Below, piece after piece: positions 37,394 to 45,830 of a stretch of DNA of 64,000 bases. Position numbers and translations under genes: made by a program. Below the pieces are notes generated by a model. The model was not told where the DNA came from and made no database searches. It worked only from the letters and a program-made list of their open reading frames with translations. The stretch's first letter is position 1, and every line of letters begins with the position of its first letter. The DNA is from JBMNCR01 sp049366695 (GTDB taxonomy: Bacteria; Bacillota; Clostridia; Eubacteriales; Alkalibacteraceae). Location of the stretch: assembly GCA_049366695.1 (NCBI GenBank), contig JBMNCR010000075.1, positions 1 to 64,000 of the forward strand, given 5' to 3'.

Positions 37394-37420
37394 TTATCGA
37401 CGTCTTTTAAAAAAAATTAA
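37394..37420 (-). promoter_or_regulatory. Candidate SigD (sigma-28) promoter of the MCP gene
   Basis: On the minus strand TTAA (37420-37417), 15-base spacer, then GTCGATAA (37401-37394). The motility-sigma consensus is TAAA-N15-GCCGATAA, so the -10 box matches at seven of eight positions. It lies about 42 bases ahead of the start codon. Confidence 0.6.
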
Positions 37421-37521
37421 GAAAAAAAAATAAAAAAATTAACAAGCATTTCCAATTATATTTCGATTTGATATACATACAATAATTATGTCACATGAAT
37501 TTAATGAAGGAGGAAGGAAGA

Positions 37522-37731
37522 ATGCATATGTCACAAAGCAAAAATATTGAGAGTAAAAATTTAGAAATAATCAAAGATCAAATGGAAGCCGAATGCTTAT
37601 TGAATAAAAAATTCAATGTTTATTCGGGTCAAGCTGTAGATAATCAAATGAAAACTTTATTTAATGAGGCAAGTCAGATACACAAGCAAAATTTTACAAG
37701 CCTAAAAACATACTTAGATTCGCATTCATAA
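37522..37731 (+). CDS. Small CotF-like spore coat partner protein
   Basis: 69 residues: a helical protein (NLEIIKDQMEAECLLNKKF ... MKTLFNEASQIHKQNFTSL) of the kind found next to CotF-family coat proteins. ATG 37522 is eight bases after AAGGAGG; an upstream ATG precedes that site. CATACAATA near 37476-37484 resembles the -10 element of mother-cell sigma factors (SigE/SigK), but no convincing -35 was found. Coupled to the next gene. Confidence 0.7.
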   Translation: MHMSQSKNIESKNLEIIKDQMEAECLLNKKFNVYSGQAVDNQMKTLFNEASQIHKQNFTSLKTYLDSHS

Positions 37732-37747
37732 AATGGGAGGAAATAAA

Positions 37748-38014
37748 ATGGATTTAAAAGAAAAAGATATGTTGCAAGATTTATTAGCTACTGAAAAGCA
37801 AGCTATTAGTGCTTATAGTACGGGTATTACTGAGAGTTCATGTCAAAACTTAAGAGAAACTATGTTAGGTAATTATAGAAATGCACAAAATATTCAATAT
37901 AAAGTTTTTGACACCATGAAACAAAAAGGATGGTATAAAACAAAAGATGCTCCTAGTGACGAAGTACAAACAATAAAAAATGAATCTACGCAGATGATGA
38001 ATGAATTACAGTAA
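37748..38014 (+). CDS. CotF-family spore coat protein
   Basis: 88 residues: KDMLQDLLATEKQAISAYST, SSCQNLRETMLGNYRNAQN, FDTMKQKGWYKTKDA. This is the CotF pattern, a ferritin-like helical bundle with E and H/N residues but probably no metal site. ATG 37748 follows GGGAGGA; two-gene spore coat operon ended by the hairpin at 38039-38077. Confidence 0.82.
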   Translation: MDLKEKDMLQDLLATEKQAISAYSTGITESSCQNLRETMLGNYRNAQNIQYKVFDTMKQKGWYKTKDAPSDEVQTIKNESTQMMNELQ

Positions 38015-38038
38015 AAGTTTTGTATAGAGAAAATATAC

Positions 38039-38077
38039 AATAAAAAGATAAGAATTGAATATTCTTATCTTTTTATT
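38039..38077 (+). terminator. Terminator of the coat-protein operon
   Basis: Perfect 17-bp stem, 38039-38055 with 38061-38077, 5-base loop, T-rich right arm. Confidence 0.85.
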
Positions 38078-38135
38078 CACTTTTCATAATAATGTGTATA
38101 ATATAAATTAAATTATAATTGTGAGTGTGATTATT

Positions 38136-38642
38136 ATGAAATATGATAGAAATTTAGCTGTTAAATATGCATTGGAATATGCAATTATACCAAATAATGC
38201 GTATGTATATTTTCAAGGGAATGACTGTACTAATTTTATTTCTCAGTGTTTAAAAGCTGGAGGAGCCTTAAATGATTATAATACTACACATCCATGGTGG
38301 TATTATAATGGTAAAGCGTCAATATGTTGGGCTGTAGCTCATTCACTTTATTGGTATATAAGAACATGCAGTGAAAATCAATCACTGGGTATAAGAGCTA
38401 ATACATACTATTTAGATAATAATAGTATGTATCAACAAGAAATAAGAGGAAAAGTCGAAATCGGCGATATAATTCAGTATAAAAATTTCGAAAATAAAAT
38501 TCAACATTCTACTATAATAACTTCTTTTGATTCATACAGTGATGAACCTTTGATTTCACAACATACATTTGAAGGAAAAAACATATCATGGAGAAAAAAT
38601 TTCAAACAAACTATATTTCATCATGTATTAGGAGTTAATTAG
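38136..38642 (+). CDS. Putative amidase domain protein (Amidase_6 type)
   Basis: 168 residues. The sequence YDRNLAVKYALEYAIIPNN, then GNDCTNFISQCLKAGG, and QHSTIITS give the Cys-His order of the Amidase_6 family (PF12671), papain-like hydrolases often linked to cell wall or spore functions. Tryptophan-rich middle (THPWWYYN) is typical. No signal peptide, so it may act in the cell or the spore. ATG 38136 is the best start although the ribosome site is weak; GTG 38121 is the alternative. Confidence 0.8.
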   Translation: MKYDRNLAVKYALEYAIIPNNAYVYFQGNDCTNFISQCLKAGGALNDYNTTHPWWYYNGKASICWAVAHSLYWYIRTCSENQSLGIRANTYYLDNNSMYQQEIRGKVEIGDIIQYKNFENKIQHSTIITSFDSYSDEPLISQHTFEGKNISWRKNFKQTIFHHVLGVN

Positions 38643-38644
38643 AA

Positions 38645-38678
38645 TGGTTAGGAGGTTGGAAAGGGGAAAGTTGAAAAT
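38645..38678 (+). repeat. GTTGGAAAG-type short repeat, copy 3
   Basis: Begins two bases after the amidase stop: GGTTAGGAG, GTTGGAAAG (38655-38663), GGGAAAG, TTGAAA. Confidence 0.55.
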
Positions 38679-38692
38679 TTTTTTATTGAAAA

Positions 38693-39505
38693 TTATACAA
38701 ACAATAATAGACTTATTGCCATTACTATCATTCCGGCTATCAAACCATATATTGATAAATGCGCTTCTCCATATTCTCTAGCTGCGGGTAGTAGTTCATC
38801 TAAGGATATAAAGACCATAATTCCTGCAACAGAAGCAAATAATATACCAAATAATGTATCACTAAAGAATTTATATAGTAGAACATAACCTATTATTGCA
38901 CCTAAAGGTTCAGATAAACCAGACAAAAAAGATAATTTAAATGCTTTTTTACGGTCACCGGTTGCATAATAGATAGGTACAGAGACAGCAATACCTTCTG
39001 GAATATTATGAATAGCTATTGCTACTGCTATAGCTACACCTAAAGAAGGATCTTTTATAGCAGAAGTAAAAGTAGCTAGACCTTCTGGAAAGTTATGAAT
39101 AGCTATTGCTAGTGCAGTTAAAACGCCCATACGTAATAACTTTGTATCATTTCCATCAACATTAAAGTTATTAATATCTTCTATTTTTTTAGTTTCATGA
39201 GGATTTTCTGAAGAAGGTATTAATTTGTCTATTATGGCTATTAAAAACATACCTGAAAAAAATGCACCAACAGTTACCCATGAACCAAATTTTAATCCTA
39301 ATTCTGCTACTAAAGACTCTTTTGCTTTATTAAATATTTCTATCATAGAAACATAAATCATTACACCAGCAGAAAAACCTAATGCAATTGATAGAAATTT
39401 GGTATTTGTTTTTTTTGTAAAAAATGCAAGAACGCTGCCGATACCTGTAGATAATCCAGCAAAAAGAGTCAAACCAAATGCAAATAATACAGTGTTAAAA
39501 TCCAT
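38693..39505 (-). CDS. ZIP-family divalent metal transporter
   Basis: 270 residues, eight membrane helices. Metal-site motifs HNFPEGLATF near 140 and HNIPEGIAV near 167 define the ZIP/ZupT family, which imports zinc and other divalent metals. A hydrophilic loop (SSENPHETKKIEDINN) lies before the fourth helix. Not in an operon; separated from the AKR gene by a divergent 226-base region. Confidence 0.93.
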   Translation of the reverse strand: MDFNTVLFAFGLTLFAGLSTGIGSVLAFFTKKTNTKFLSIALGFSAGVMIYVSMIEIFNKAKESLVAELGLKFGSWVTVGAFFSGMFLIAIIDKLIPSSENPHETKKIEDINNFNVDGNDTKLLRMGVLTALAIAIHNFPEGLATFTSAIKDPSLGVAIAVAIAIHNIPEGIAVSVPIYYATGDRKKAFKLSFLSGLSEPLGAIIGYVLLYKFFSDTLFGILFASVAGIMVFISLDELLPAAREYGEAHLSIYGLIAGMIVMAISLLLFV

Positions 39506-39731
39506 ATATTACCTCCTAATTATAATTAAAATTATTATATAAGATTATTTTTTCAAAGACAAGAGTATTTAGGTAGATTAAACAAAATAATATTATAAAA
39601 GATTATTCGATGTTTGTTATTCCTTGTAGAGGATTTGGTACTAGTTATAATAAAAAATTTATAATATCATATTTAATAAACTATTTTATTTGATATAATA
39701 TTGTAAAGCTATAAAAAGAGAAGGTGTAATA

Positions 39732-40934
39732 TTGTTATATAGAAAAATGGGTAATACAGGAGAAAAAATTTCTATTTTAGGGTATGGCTGTATGCGATTT
39801 CCTAGAAAAAACGGTAGAATAGATGAAGAACGTACTGAAAAACAGATTCTTAGTGCTATCGATCAAGGTGTGAATTATTTCGATACTGCATATATTTATC
39901 CTGGTAGTGAAAAAGTCTTAGGAAAAATCTTAGCAAAAGGTCATCGCAAAAAAGTGAAAATCGCAACGAAGTTGCCACCGTATTTAGTGCATTCTAGAAA
40001 AGATATGGATAGAATCTTAGATGTGGAGTTAAAAAATTTAAAAACAGATTATATTGATTATTATTTAATACATGCTCTTCCAAATATAGAGAGTTGGGAA
40101 AGATTTAAAGACTTTGGAGGTTTAGAATTTTTACATGAAATAAAACAAGCAGGAAAAGTAAAACACGTAGGTTTTTCCTTTCACGGAAATATTGGCAGTT
40201 TTAAGGCAATTTTAGATGACTATGCTTGGGAATTTTGTCAGATTCAGTATAACTATCTAGACGAATACTATCAAGCAGGTAAGGAAGGATTAGAATATGC
40301 TGCTTCTAAAGGTATTGGTGTAGTTATTATGGAACCGTTAAGAGGTGGAATGCTTGTCAAAAAGATACCAGACGATGTGCAAAAAATATGGGATAAGGCT
40401 GAGATAAAAAGAACCGCGGCTGAGAGAGCATTAATGTGGGTTTGGAATCATCCTCAGGTTACAACTGTTTTATCTGGCATGAATGATGAAAAACATATCG
40501 ATGAAAATATAAAAATTGCTAAAAATGCTTATCCATTCTCACTAAAGGAAGAAGAATTAAAATTAATACATAAGGCGAAAAATATTTTTACAGGGCTTAT
40601 GAAAGTAGGGTGTACAGGATGTGGATATTGTATGCCATGTCCAGCAGGTGTAGATATTCCTTCATGTTTTGCTTTTTATAATGAAAAGCATATGTTTGGA
40701 GGACTTAACATGTATATGACAACAACAAGTGGAATAACTGGAGGAAAACCTTCCTATGCATCTTTATGTATTGAGTGTGGAAAGTGTGAAAAACGTTGCC
40801 CTCAAAATTTACCTATTCGTCAGCATTTAAAGGATGTATCAAAAGAAATGGAAGGTTTTTCTATGAAATTTCTAATAAAAGTTGCAAAAGCATATTTTAA
40901 AGTTAATAAATGGTTTAAGGGATTAAGAAATTAA
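39732..40934 (+). CDS. Aldo/keto reductase with C-terminal Fe-S domain
   Basis: 400 residues. The N-terminal 290 are an AKR barrel (GYGCMRFP, NYFDTAYIYPGSE, HALPNIESWERF), and the C-terminal part carries two Cys clusters, CTGCGYCMPC and CIECGKCEKRCP, suited to one or two 4Fe-4S clusters (COG1453 type). Such proteins are common in anaerobes; substrate unknown. TTG start at 39732 after AAGGTG. The Crp/Fnr gene follows after 42 bases, and an operon is likely. Confidence 0.9.
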   Translation: MLYRKMGNTGEKISILGYGCMRFPRKNGRIDEERTEKQILSAIDQGVNYFDTAYIYPGSEKVLGKILAKGHRKKVKIATKLPPYLVHSRKDMDRILDVELKNLKTDYIDYYLIHALPNIESWERFKDFGGLEFLHEIKQAGKVKHVGFSFHGNIGSFKAILDDYAWEFCQIQYNYLDEYYQAGKEGLEYAASKGIGVVIMEPLRGGMLVKKIPDDVQKIWDKAEIKRTAAERALMWVWNHPQVTTVLSGMNDEKHIDENIKIAKNAYPFSLKEEELKLIHKAKNIFTGLMKVGCTGCGYCMPCPAGVDIPSCFAFYNEKHMFGGLNMYMTTTSGITGGKPSYASLCIECGKCEKRCPQNLPIRQHLKDVSKEMEGFSMKFLIKVAKAYFKVNKWFKGLRN

Positions 40935-40976
40935 AAAATTATAAATTAAGAAATAAATTTTAATATGGAGATATAA

Positions 40977-41609
40977 ATGGATATTCTTAAATTAAAAAAG
41001 ATGTTTTCAATTTTAAATAAGGTTGATGATAAACAGCTTGAATTAATTATAAAAAATGGAATGGAAGTAAAATTGAATAAACATCAATTGATTGTTGAAG
41101 ATAATGTAAAATGCTCTGGGGTACCTTTTTTAATTTCTGGACGTATTCGCTTTTATAATATTAGTGATGAGGGTAAAGAGAAGACGTTATTTAGGATAAA
41201 ACAAGGAGATATTTGTTTATTAGCAGCTCTTTGTTTATTAAGTGATACTCGATATAACCTTTTAGGAGAAGCAGAAGAAGATAGTATAGTACTAAAATTA
41301 CCTGCTAAGATTTTTCTTAATATCTATCATAGTGATATAGAAATGCAAAAGAATATTTATATTGAACTATCAGAAAAATTGCTTAAGGCTTATGATCAGA
41401 TAGAGACAATAACTTTTTCAGGTATAAAAGACAGGATATTTTTATATCTTGAAAAAAGAGCAGATTATCAAGGAGTAATACATATAACACATGAAAAAAT
41501 CAGCAAAGATCTTGGAACAGCGAGAGAAGTGATAAGTAGAAATCTGAAAATTTTACAAGAAGATAATAAAATTAAGCTGAGCAGAGGAAAAATTACTATA
41601 CTTAAATAA
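40977..41609 (+). CDS. Crp/Fnr family transcription regulator
   Basis: 210 residues. Cyclic-nucleotide-binding-like domain in the first 140 (GVPFLISGRIRFYNISDEGK, FRIKQGDICLLAALCLLS) and an HTH_crp domain (THEKISKDLGTAREVISRNL). There is no four-cysteine N-terminal cluster as in E. coli Fnr. The closest clostridial type responds to redox or small molecules, unknown here. It is likely to regulate the AKR gene next to it. Confidence 0.87.
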   Translation: MDILKLKKMFSILNKVDDKQLELIIKNGMEVKLNKHQLIVEDNVKCSGVPFLISGRIRFYNISDEGKEKTLFRIKQGDICLLAALCLLSDTRYNLLGEAEEDSIVLKLPAKIFLNIYHSDIEMQKNIYIELSEKLLKAYDQIETITFSGIKDRIFLYLEKRADYQGVIHITHEKISKDLGTAREVISRNLKILQEDNKIKLSRGKITILK

Positions 41610-41621
41610 TAATAGTATAAA

Positions 41622-41667
41622 AATAAATAGGCAATTAATAATAAATATTATTAATTGCCTATTTATT
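41622..41667. terminator. Terminator between convergent Crp/Fnr and NapH-like genes
   Basis: Perfect 22-bp stem (41622-41643 with 41646-41667); A- and T-rich feet make it usable in both directions. Confidence 0.85.
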
Positions 41668-41696
41668 GATCAAGGGGAATTACTATAAAATTTAGT

Positions 41697-42215
41697 TTAT
41701 TTCTTAGGTATAGCTTTATCAATAAGGCCAGCAGCATGACCCATTGGGCAAACTTGACACCAACTTCTTGGTTTAAATATTATTCCCATTATCATACCTA
41801 CAATAAAAGAAACGAACATCATTCTAAACAAGCTTGCTGAGATTCTTTCAAAGCTCCATCCAGCTTTTATCATCATTAGAGTCATGCTAGAAAACATAAA
41901 TACCAATAAAATATTTTTAGTAAGATTACTTCGCAAAAATTTAGGTAGACTTCTATTTAAAGAGAACTTACTAATGATTTTTCCAAAGAAAGAGCCTCTC
42001 GGACATAATCGCGAGCAATGAGCTTTGCCATGGCCGTTAATAGATATGATCATTGGTAGTAACATACATATAAATCCTAGTATTCCAAATCTATTATCAA
42101 TAAATGATAATAAGAAAAATAATACTATTATCACATAACTCCAATTTTGAATATATGGAATATTTTTTATGGATTTTTTCTTAATTTTTTTATTTGTTAT
42201 ATTGATTGCATTCAT
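41697..42215 (-). CDS. 4Fe-4S membrane protein, NapH/NosR-like
   Basis: 172 residues. About four membrane helices with two cytoplasmic cysteine motifs, CSRLCPRGSFFG and CQVCPMGHAAG, which match the C-terminal half of NapH/NosR/CcoG-type electron transfer proteins. Probably moves electrons across or to the membrane; partner unknown. Start at ATG 42215, after GGAGG; the in-frame ATG at 42233 overlaps that ribosome site. Confidence 0.8.
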   Translation of the reverse strand: MNAINITNKKIKKKSIKNIPYIQNWSYVIIVLFFLLSFIDNRFGILGFICMLLPMIISINGHGKAHCSRLCPRGSFFGKIISKFSLNRSLPKFLRSNLTKNILLVFMFSSMTLMMIKAGWSFERISASLFRMMFVSFIVGMIMGIIFKPRSWCQVCPMGHAAGLIDKAIPKK

Positions 42216-42354
42216 TAATTTTACAACCTCCATTTGTTGATTTTTTAAATAAATTTCATTTGCTATAATTGTCTAAGAATATTTTCAAGATATATCTATG
42301 AGATTAATGTATTATATGTCAGTATGATTGTTCTTTAATATATTAATCTAATAT

Positions 42355-42388
42355 AGAAAAAACTTCTGTAACATAAGTCACAGAAGTT
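42355..42388 (-). terminator. Terminator of pflA
   Basis: AACTTCTGT (42361-42369) pairs with ACAGAAGTT (42380-42388); on the minus strand a T run (42360-42355) follows. Confidence 0.82.
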
Positions 42389-42400
42389 AAACTTTTTTTG

Positions 42401-43138
42401 CTAGCCTATATTATTATTAGGCAGATTAAAGTTTAAAATTTTCATTGCATTGTCTATTTCTTTTTCAGAAGGAGAGGAGAAATCTGAAAGAGTGTATTTT
42501 TCTCCCATATCAGTCCATTTATATTCTCCTAAAGAATGATATGGTAATACTTCAATTTTTTCTACATTATTTAATTTATTAATAAGATTAGAAGCAGATA
42601 TTAAATCATCTTGGCTATCTGTATAATTTGGTAAAAGTACATACCGTATCCACACAGGAATACTATTATCAGATAAGTAGTATGCAAACTTATGTATCTT
42701 ATCAAAACTTACTCCAGTTATAATTTTATGTTCTTCATTATTAGCATGTTTTATATCTAGTAGTACTAGGTCTGTGAATAATAAAAGTTTCTTTGCTTTT
42801 TCTAAATCTACATAACCAGATGTATCTAAAACAGTGTGGACACCAATCTCTTTACATCTAATAAATAATTCAGTAACAAAATCTGATTGGAGGGTGGGTT
42901 CTCCGCCAGTCACAGTTATTCCGCCACCGGAAGTATCGATGAATTCTCTGTATTTTTGAAGATCTGTGATAATTTCTTCAACTGTAATTTCTTTACCACC
43001 TTTAGGATTCCAGGAATCACGATTGTGACAATACAAACACCTCAGTGGGCAACCCTGCATAAATACAACATAGCGTATACCAGGGCCATCAACCGTTCCA
43101 AAGGTTTCTATAGAATGGATTCTACCTTTTATAGTCAT
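42401..43138 (-). CDS. pflA: Pyruvate formate-lyase activating enzyme
   Basis: 245 residues. Radical SAM motif CPLRCLYCHN near residue 30 in the context FMQGCPLRCLYCHNRDSW; GGGITVTGGEPTLQ near 70; VLLDIKH near 130. It installs the glycyl radical in PflB. Encoded downstream of pflB with a 255-base structured gap. GGAGGTAG ribosome site. Confidence 0.95.
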   Translation of the reverse strand: MTIKGRIHSIETFGTVDGPGIRYVVFMQGCPLRCLYCHNRDSWNPKGGKEITVEEIITDLQKYREFIDTSGGGITVTGGEPTLQSDFVTELFIRCKEIGVHTVLDTSGYVDLEKAKKLLLFTDLVLLDIKHANNEEHKIITGVSFDKIHKFAYYLSDNSIPVWIRYVLLPNYTDSQDDLISASNLINKLNNVEKIEVLPYHSLGEYKWTDMGEKYTLSDFSSPSEKEIDNAMKILNFNLPNNNIG

Positions 43139-43370
43139 TTATTCTACCTCCAGTTTATTTGACATATTCCCTGTCGCATTTAAAAGGGCACTAATTAACA
43201 TATAATTTATTTATTGGGCGTTGAAGGTAAACCATAGGGTTTCCTAACTAAATCATTTTTTGCTATTTTTATTAATTAGCAAAGTATTATTCTTTAGCTT
43301 CTCTACATACGTTTCTACGGAAGTACCTAAATAGATTTTCCTTCCTAATGCGAACCCACTAAATAACTAA

Positions 43371-43385
43371 AGCATCATAGATGCT
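43371..43385 (-). terminator. Small hairpin after pflB
   Basis: AGCATC/GATGCT six-bp stem with a 3-base loop 9-23 bases beyond the pflB stop on the minus strand, followed by T-rich sequence. A weak terminator or processing hairpin that would lower pflA relative to pflB. Confidence 0.4.
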
Positions 43386-43393
43386 ATTTGTAT

Positions 43394-45613
43394 TTATATT
43401 TTTTGATGAAAAGTTCTAGTTATAACATCTAATTGTTGTTTTTTAGTTAATTTTATAAAATTAACAGCATAACCTGATACTCGTATGGTAAGTTGAGGAT
43501 ATTTTTCAGGATGATCCATTGCATCTAATAATGTTTCTTTTTCAAAAACATTTACATTAATATGATGTCCTCCTTTACTAAAATACCCATCTAATAGAGC
43601 TTTAAGGTTATTGATTCTTTCATCTTTATCTTTACCTAAAGCATTAGGTATTATAGAGAAGGTATAAGATATACCATCTTGTGCATATTCATAGGGTAGT
43701 TTTGCTATAGAACTTAATACCGCCAAAGCACCTTTTACGTCTCTGCCGTGCATTGGGTTTGCTCCTGGAGCTAAAGGTTCGCCTGTTTTTCTTCCATCAG
43801 GAGTATTGCCTGTTTTTTCTCCATAAACAACATTTGAAGTAATTGTTAAAATTGATTGAGTAGCGATTGAGTCACGATAAGTTCTTTGTTTTTTTAATTT
43901 ATTCATAAATAGTTTTACTATATTAGTGGCAATGCTATCTACTGTATCATCATTATTACCAAATTTAGGATAATCTCCAAGGATTTCACAATCTACAACT
44001 ATACCATTTTCATTTCGTATTGTTTTTACTTTGGCATATTTTATTGCACTAAGAGAATCGACAACTACTGAAAGCCCTGCTATTCCGCAAGCCATAGTTC
44101 TCAATATATCTTTATCATGTAATGCAAATTGAATTCTTTCGTAAGAATATTTATCGTGCATGTAATGAATTATATTTAGAGTATTCATATATAATCTTGC
44201 TACCCAATCCAATATGGTATCAAATTGTGCCATGACTTCGTCATAATCCAAATATTCTGATTTAATGGCTCCAAATTTTGGTCCTACTTGAATACCTGTT
44301 ACTTCATCCCTTCCGCCGTTAATCGCATAAAGAAGTGCTTTAGCAAGATTGCAACGAGCGCCAAAAAACTGCATTTGTTTGCCGATACGCATTGCTGATA
44401 CGCAGCATGCTATACCATAGTCATCTCCATAATGACGTCTCATGATATCGTCATTTTCATATTGTATGGAACTAGTATCAATAGATACTTTGCTACAAAA
44501 TTTTTTGAAGTTTTCTGGTAAGGATACAGACCATAATACGGTCATATTTGGTTCTGGGGCAGGTCCTAAGGTATAAAGTGTATTTAAAAATCTATAAGAT
44601 GTCTTAGTTACTAGAGTTTTTCCATCCAACCCCATGCCACCAATACATTCAGTAACCCATGTTGGATCGCCACTAAAGAGTTTATCATATTCAGGGGTAC
44701 GTAAAAATCTAACTATTCTCAATTTTATTACAAATTGGTCAATCAGTTCTTGTGCTTCTTTTTCTGTTAAAATGCCTTCTCGTATGTCTTTTTCCATATA
44801 AATATCAAGGAAAGTAGAGACTCTTCCAAGACTCATTGCTGCGCCATTTTGTTCTTTAATAGCGGCTAGATATGCAAAGTATAGCCATTGTGTTGCTTCT
44901 TTTGCGTTATTAGCAGGTTTGGAAATATCATATCCATATTTTAATGCCATTGCCTTAAGCTCTTTCAATGATTTTATTTGTTCTGAGATTTCTTCTCTGT
45001 CACGTATAGCTTTTTCATCAAAAAAATCATACTCCATCATAATTTTATCTTGTTCCTTTTGTTCAATTAAGTAGTCTATACCATAAAGTGCAACTCTTCT
45101 ATAATCACCTATGATACGACCTCTACCATAAGCATCGGGAAGGCCTGTTATAATACCAGCTTTTTTTGCTCTTCTCATTTCAGGAGTATATGCATCAAAA
45201 ACGCCGTCATTGTGCGTTTTGCGATAGTTTTCAAATATTTCAACGACATTAGGGTCTAAATCAAAACCATATGACTGACAACCTTTTATTACCATTCTAA
45301 TTCCACCAAATGGCATAATTGCTCTCTTTAAAGGAGCATCAGTTTGAAGTCCTACTATTACTTCATTTTCTTTATCGATAAAGCCTTCGTTATGAGAATG
45401 AATTGTCGAAATGGTGTGAGTATCTACATCAAGAGTACCCCCATTGTTTCGTTCTTCTTCCAGCAAACTAGATATTTTTTCCCAAATTATTTTTGTTCTT
45501 GATGTAGCTCCTACTAAAAAGCTATCATTACCAGCATAAGAAGTTCTATTTTTAATTATGAAATTTCGTACATCTATTTCAGTATTCCAATTACCTTTTT
45601 TAAATTCAGTCAA
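43394..45613 (-). CDS. pflB: Pyruvate formate-lyase
   Basis: 739 residues. The two active cysteines are C403-C404 in IACCVSAM and the radical glycine is G714 in RVSGYAV near the C-terminus. Motifs GRGRIIGDYRRVALYG and GVFDAYTPEMRRA are PFL-specific, not a diol dehydratase or other glycyl radical enzyme. It splits pyruvate with CoA into formate and acetyl-CoA in anaerobic metabolism. TTG start with GAAGGAGGG upstream. Confidence 0.97.
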   Translation of the reverse strand: MTEFKKGNWNTEIDVRNFIIKNRTSYAGNDSFLVGATSRTKIIWEKISSLLEEERNNGGTLDVDTHTISTIHSHNEGFIDKENEVIVGLQTDAPLKRAIMPFGGIRMVIKGCQSYGFDLDPNVVEIFENYRKTHNDGVFDAYTPEMRRAKKAGIITGLPDAYGRGRIIGDYRRVALYGIDYLIEQKEQDKIMMEYDFFDEKAIRDREEISEQIKSLKELKAMALKYGYDISKPANNAKEATQWLYFAYLAAIKEQNGAAMSLGRVSTFLDIYMEKDIREGILTEKEAQELIDQFVIKLRIVRFLRTPEYDKLFSGDPTWVTECIGGMGLDGKTLVTKTSYRFLNTLYTLGPAPEPNMTVLWSVSLPENFKKFCSKVSIDTSSIQYENDDIMRRHYGDDYGIACCVSAMRIGKQMQFFGARCNLAKALLYAINGGRDEVTGIQVGPKFGAIKSEYLDYDEVMAQFDTILDWVARLYMNTLNIIHYMHDKYSYERIQFALHDKDILRTMACGIAGLSVVVDSLSAIKYAKVKTIRNENGIVVDCEILGDYPKFGNNDDTVDSIATNIVKLFMNKLKKQRTYRDSIATQSILTITSNVVYGEKTGNTPDGRKTGEPLAPGANPMHGRDVKGALAVLSSIAKLPYEYAQDGISYTFSIIPNALGKDKDERINNLKALLDGYFSKGGHHINVNVFEKETLLDAMDHPEKYPQLTIRVSGYAVNFIKLTKKQQLDVITRTFHQKI

Positions 45614-45782
45614 ATTAAACCCTCCTTCATATAGTAAGTAAAAAAATATGACAGTATTATTTAAACATATGAATTTTTTATTGTAAACTGATGAAAACGT
45701 TGTCTTTAAAAATACATCTTAATTATGATTGTTTATTTTTTATAAAAAAACTAGGTTTAGTCTTTTTCAACCAAATATCCCT

Positions 45783-45819
45783 TTCTAAAATTCCAACTTT
45801 CCAACTGATCAACTTCCCG
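45783..45819 (-). repeat. GTTGGAAAG-type short repeat, copy 4
   Basis: On the minus strand GTTGGAAAG (45805-45797) and GTTGG follow about 12 bases after the stop of the Rieske-FAD gene; same strand sense as the gene, as in the other copies. Confidence 0.55.
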
Positions 45820-45830
45820 TTGTAAACGAT

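Noticed and set aside
43160..43393. Riboswitch in the pflB-pflA gap
   Set aside because: Several small hairpins are present but no known riboswitch motif was recognised.
17293..45819. GTTGGAAAG repeats as a CRISPR array
   Set aside because: Units are 8-9 bases, adjacent without spacers and scattered at single sites; no cas genes are in the window.
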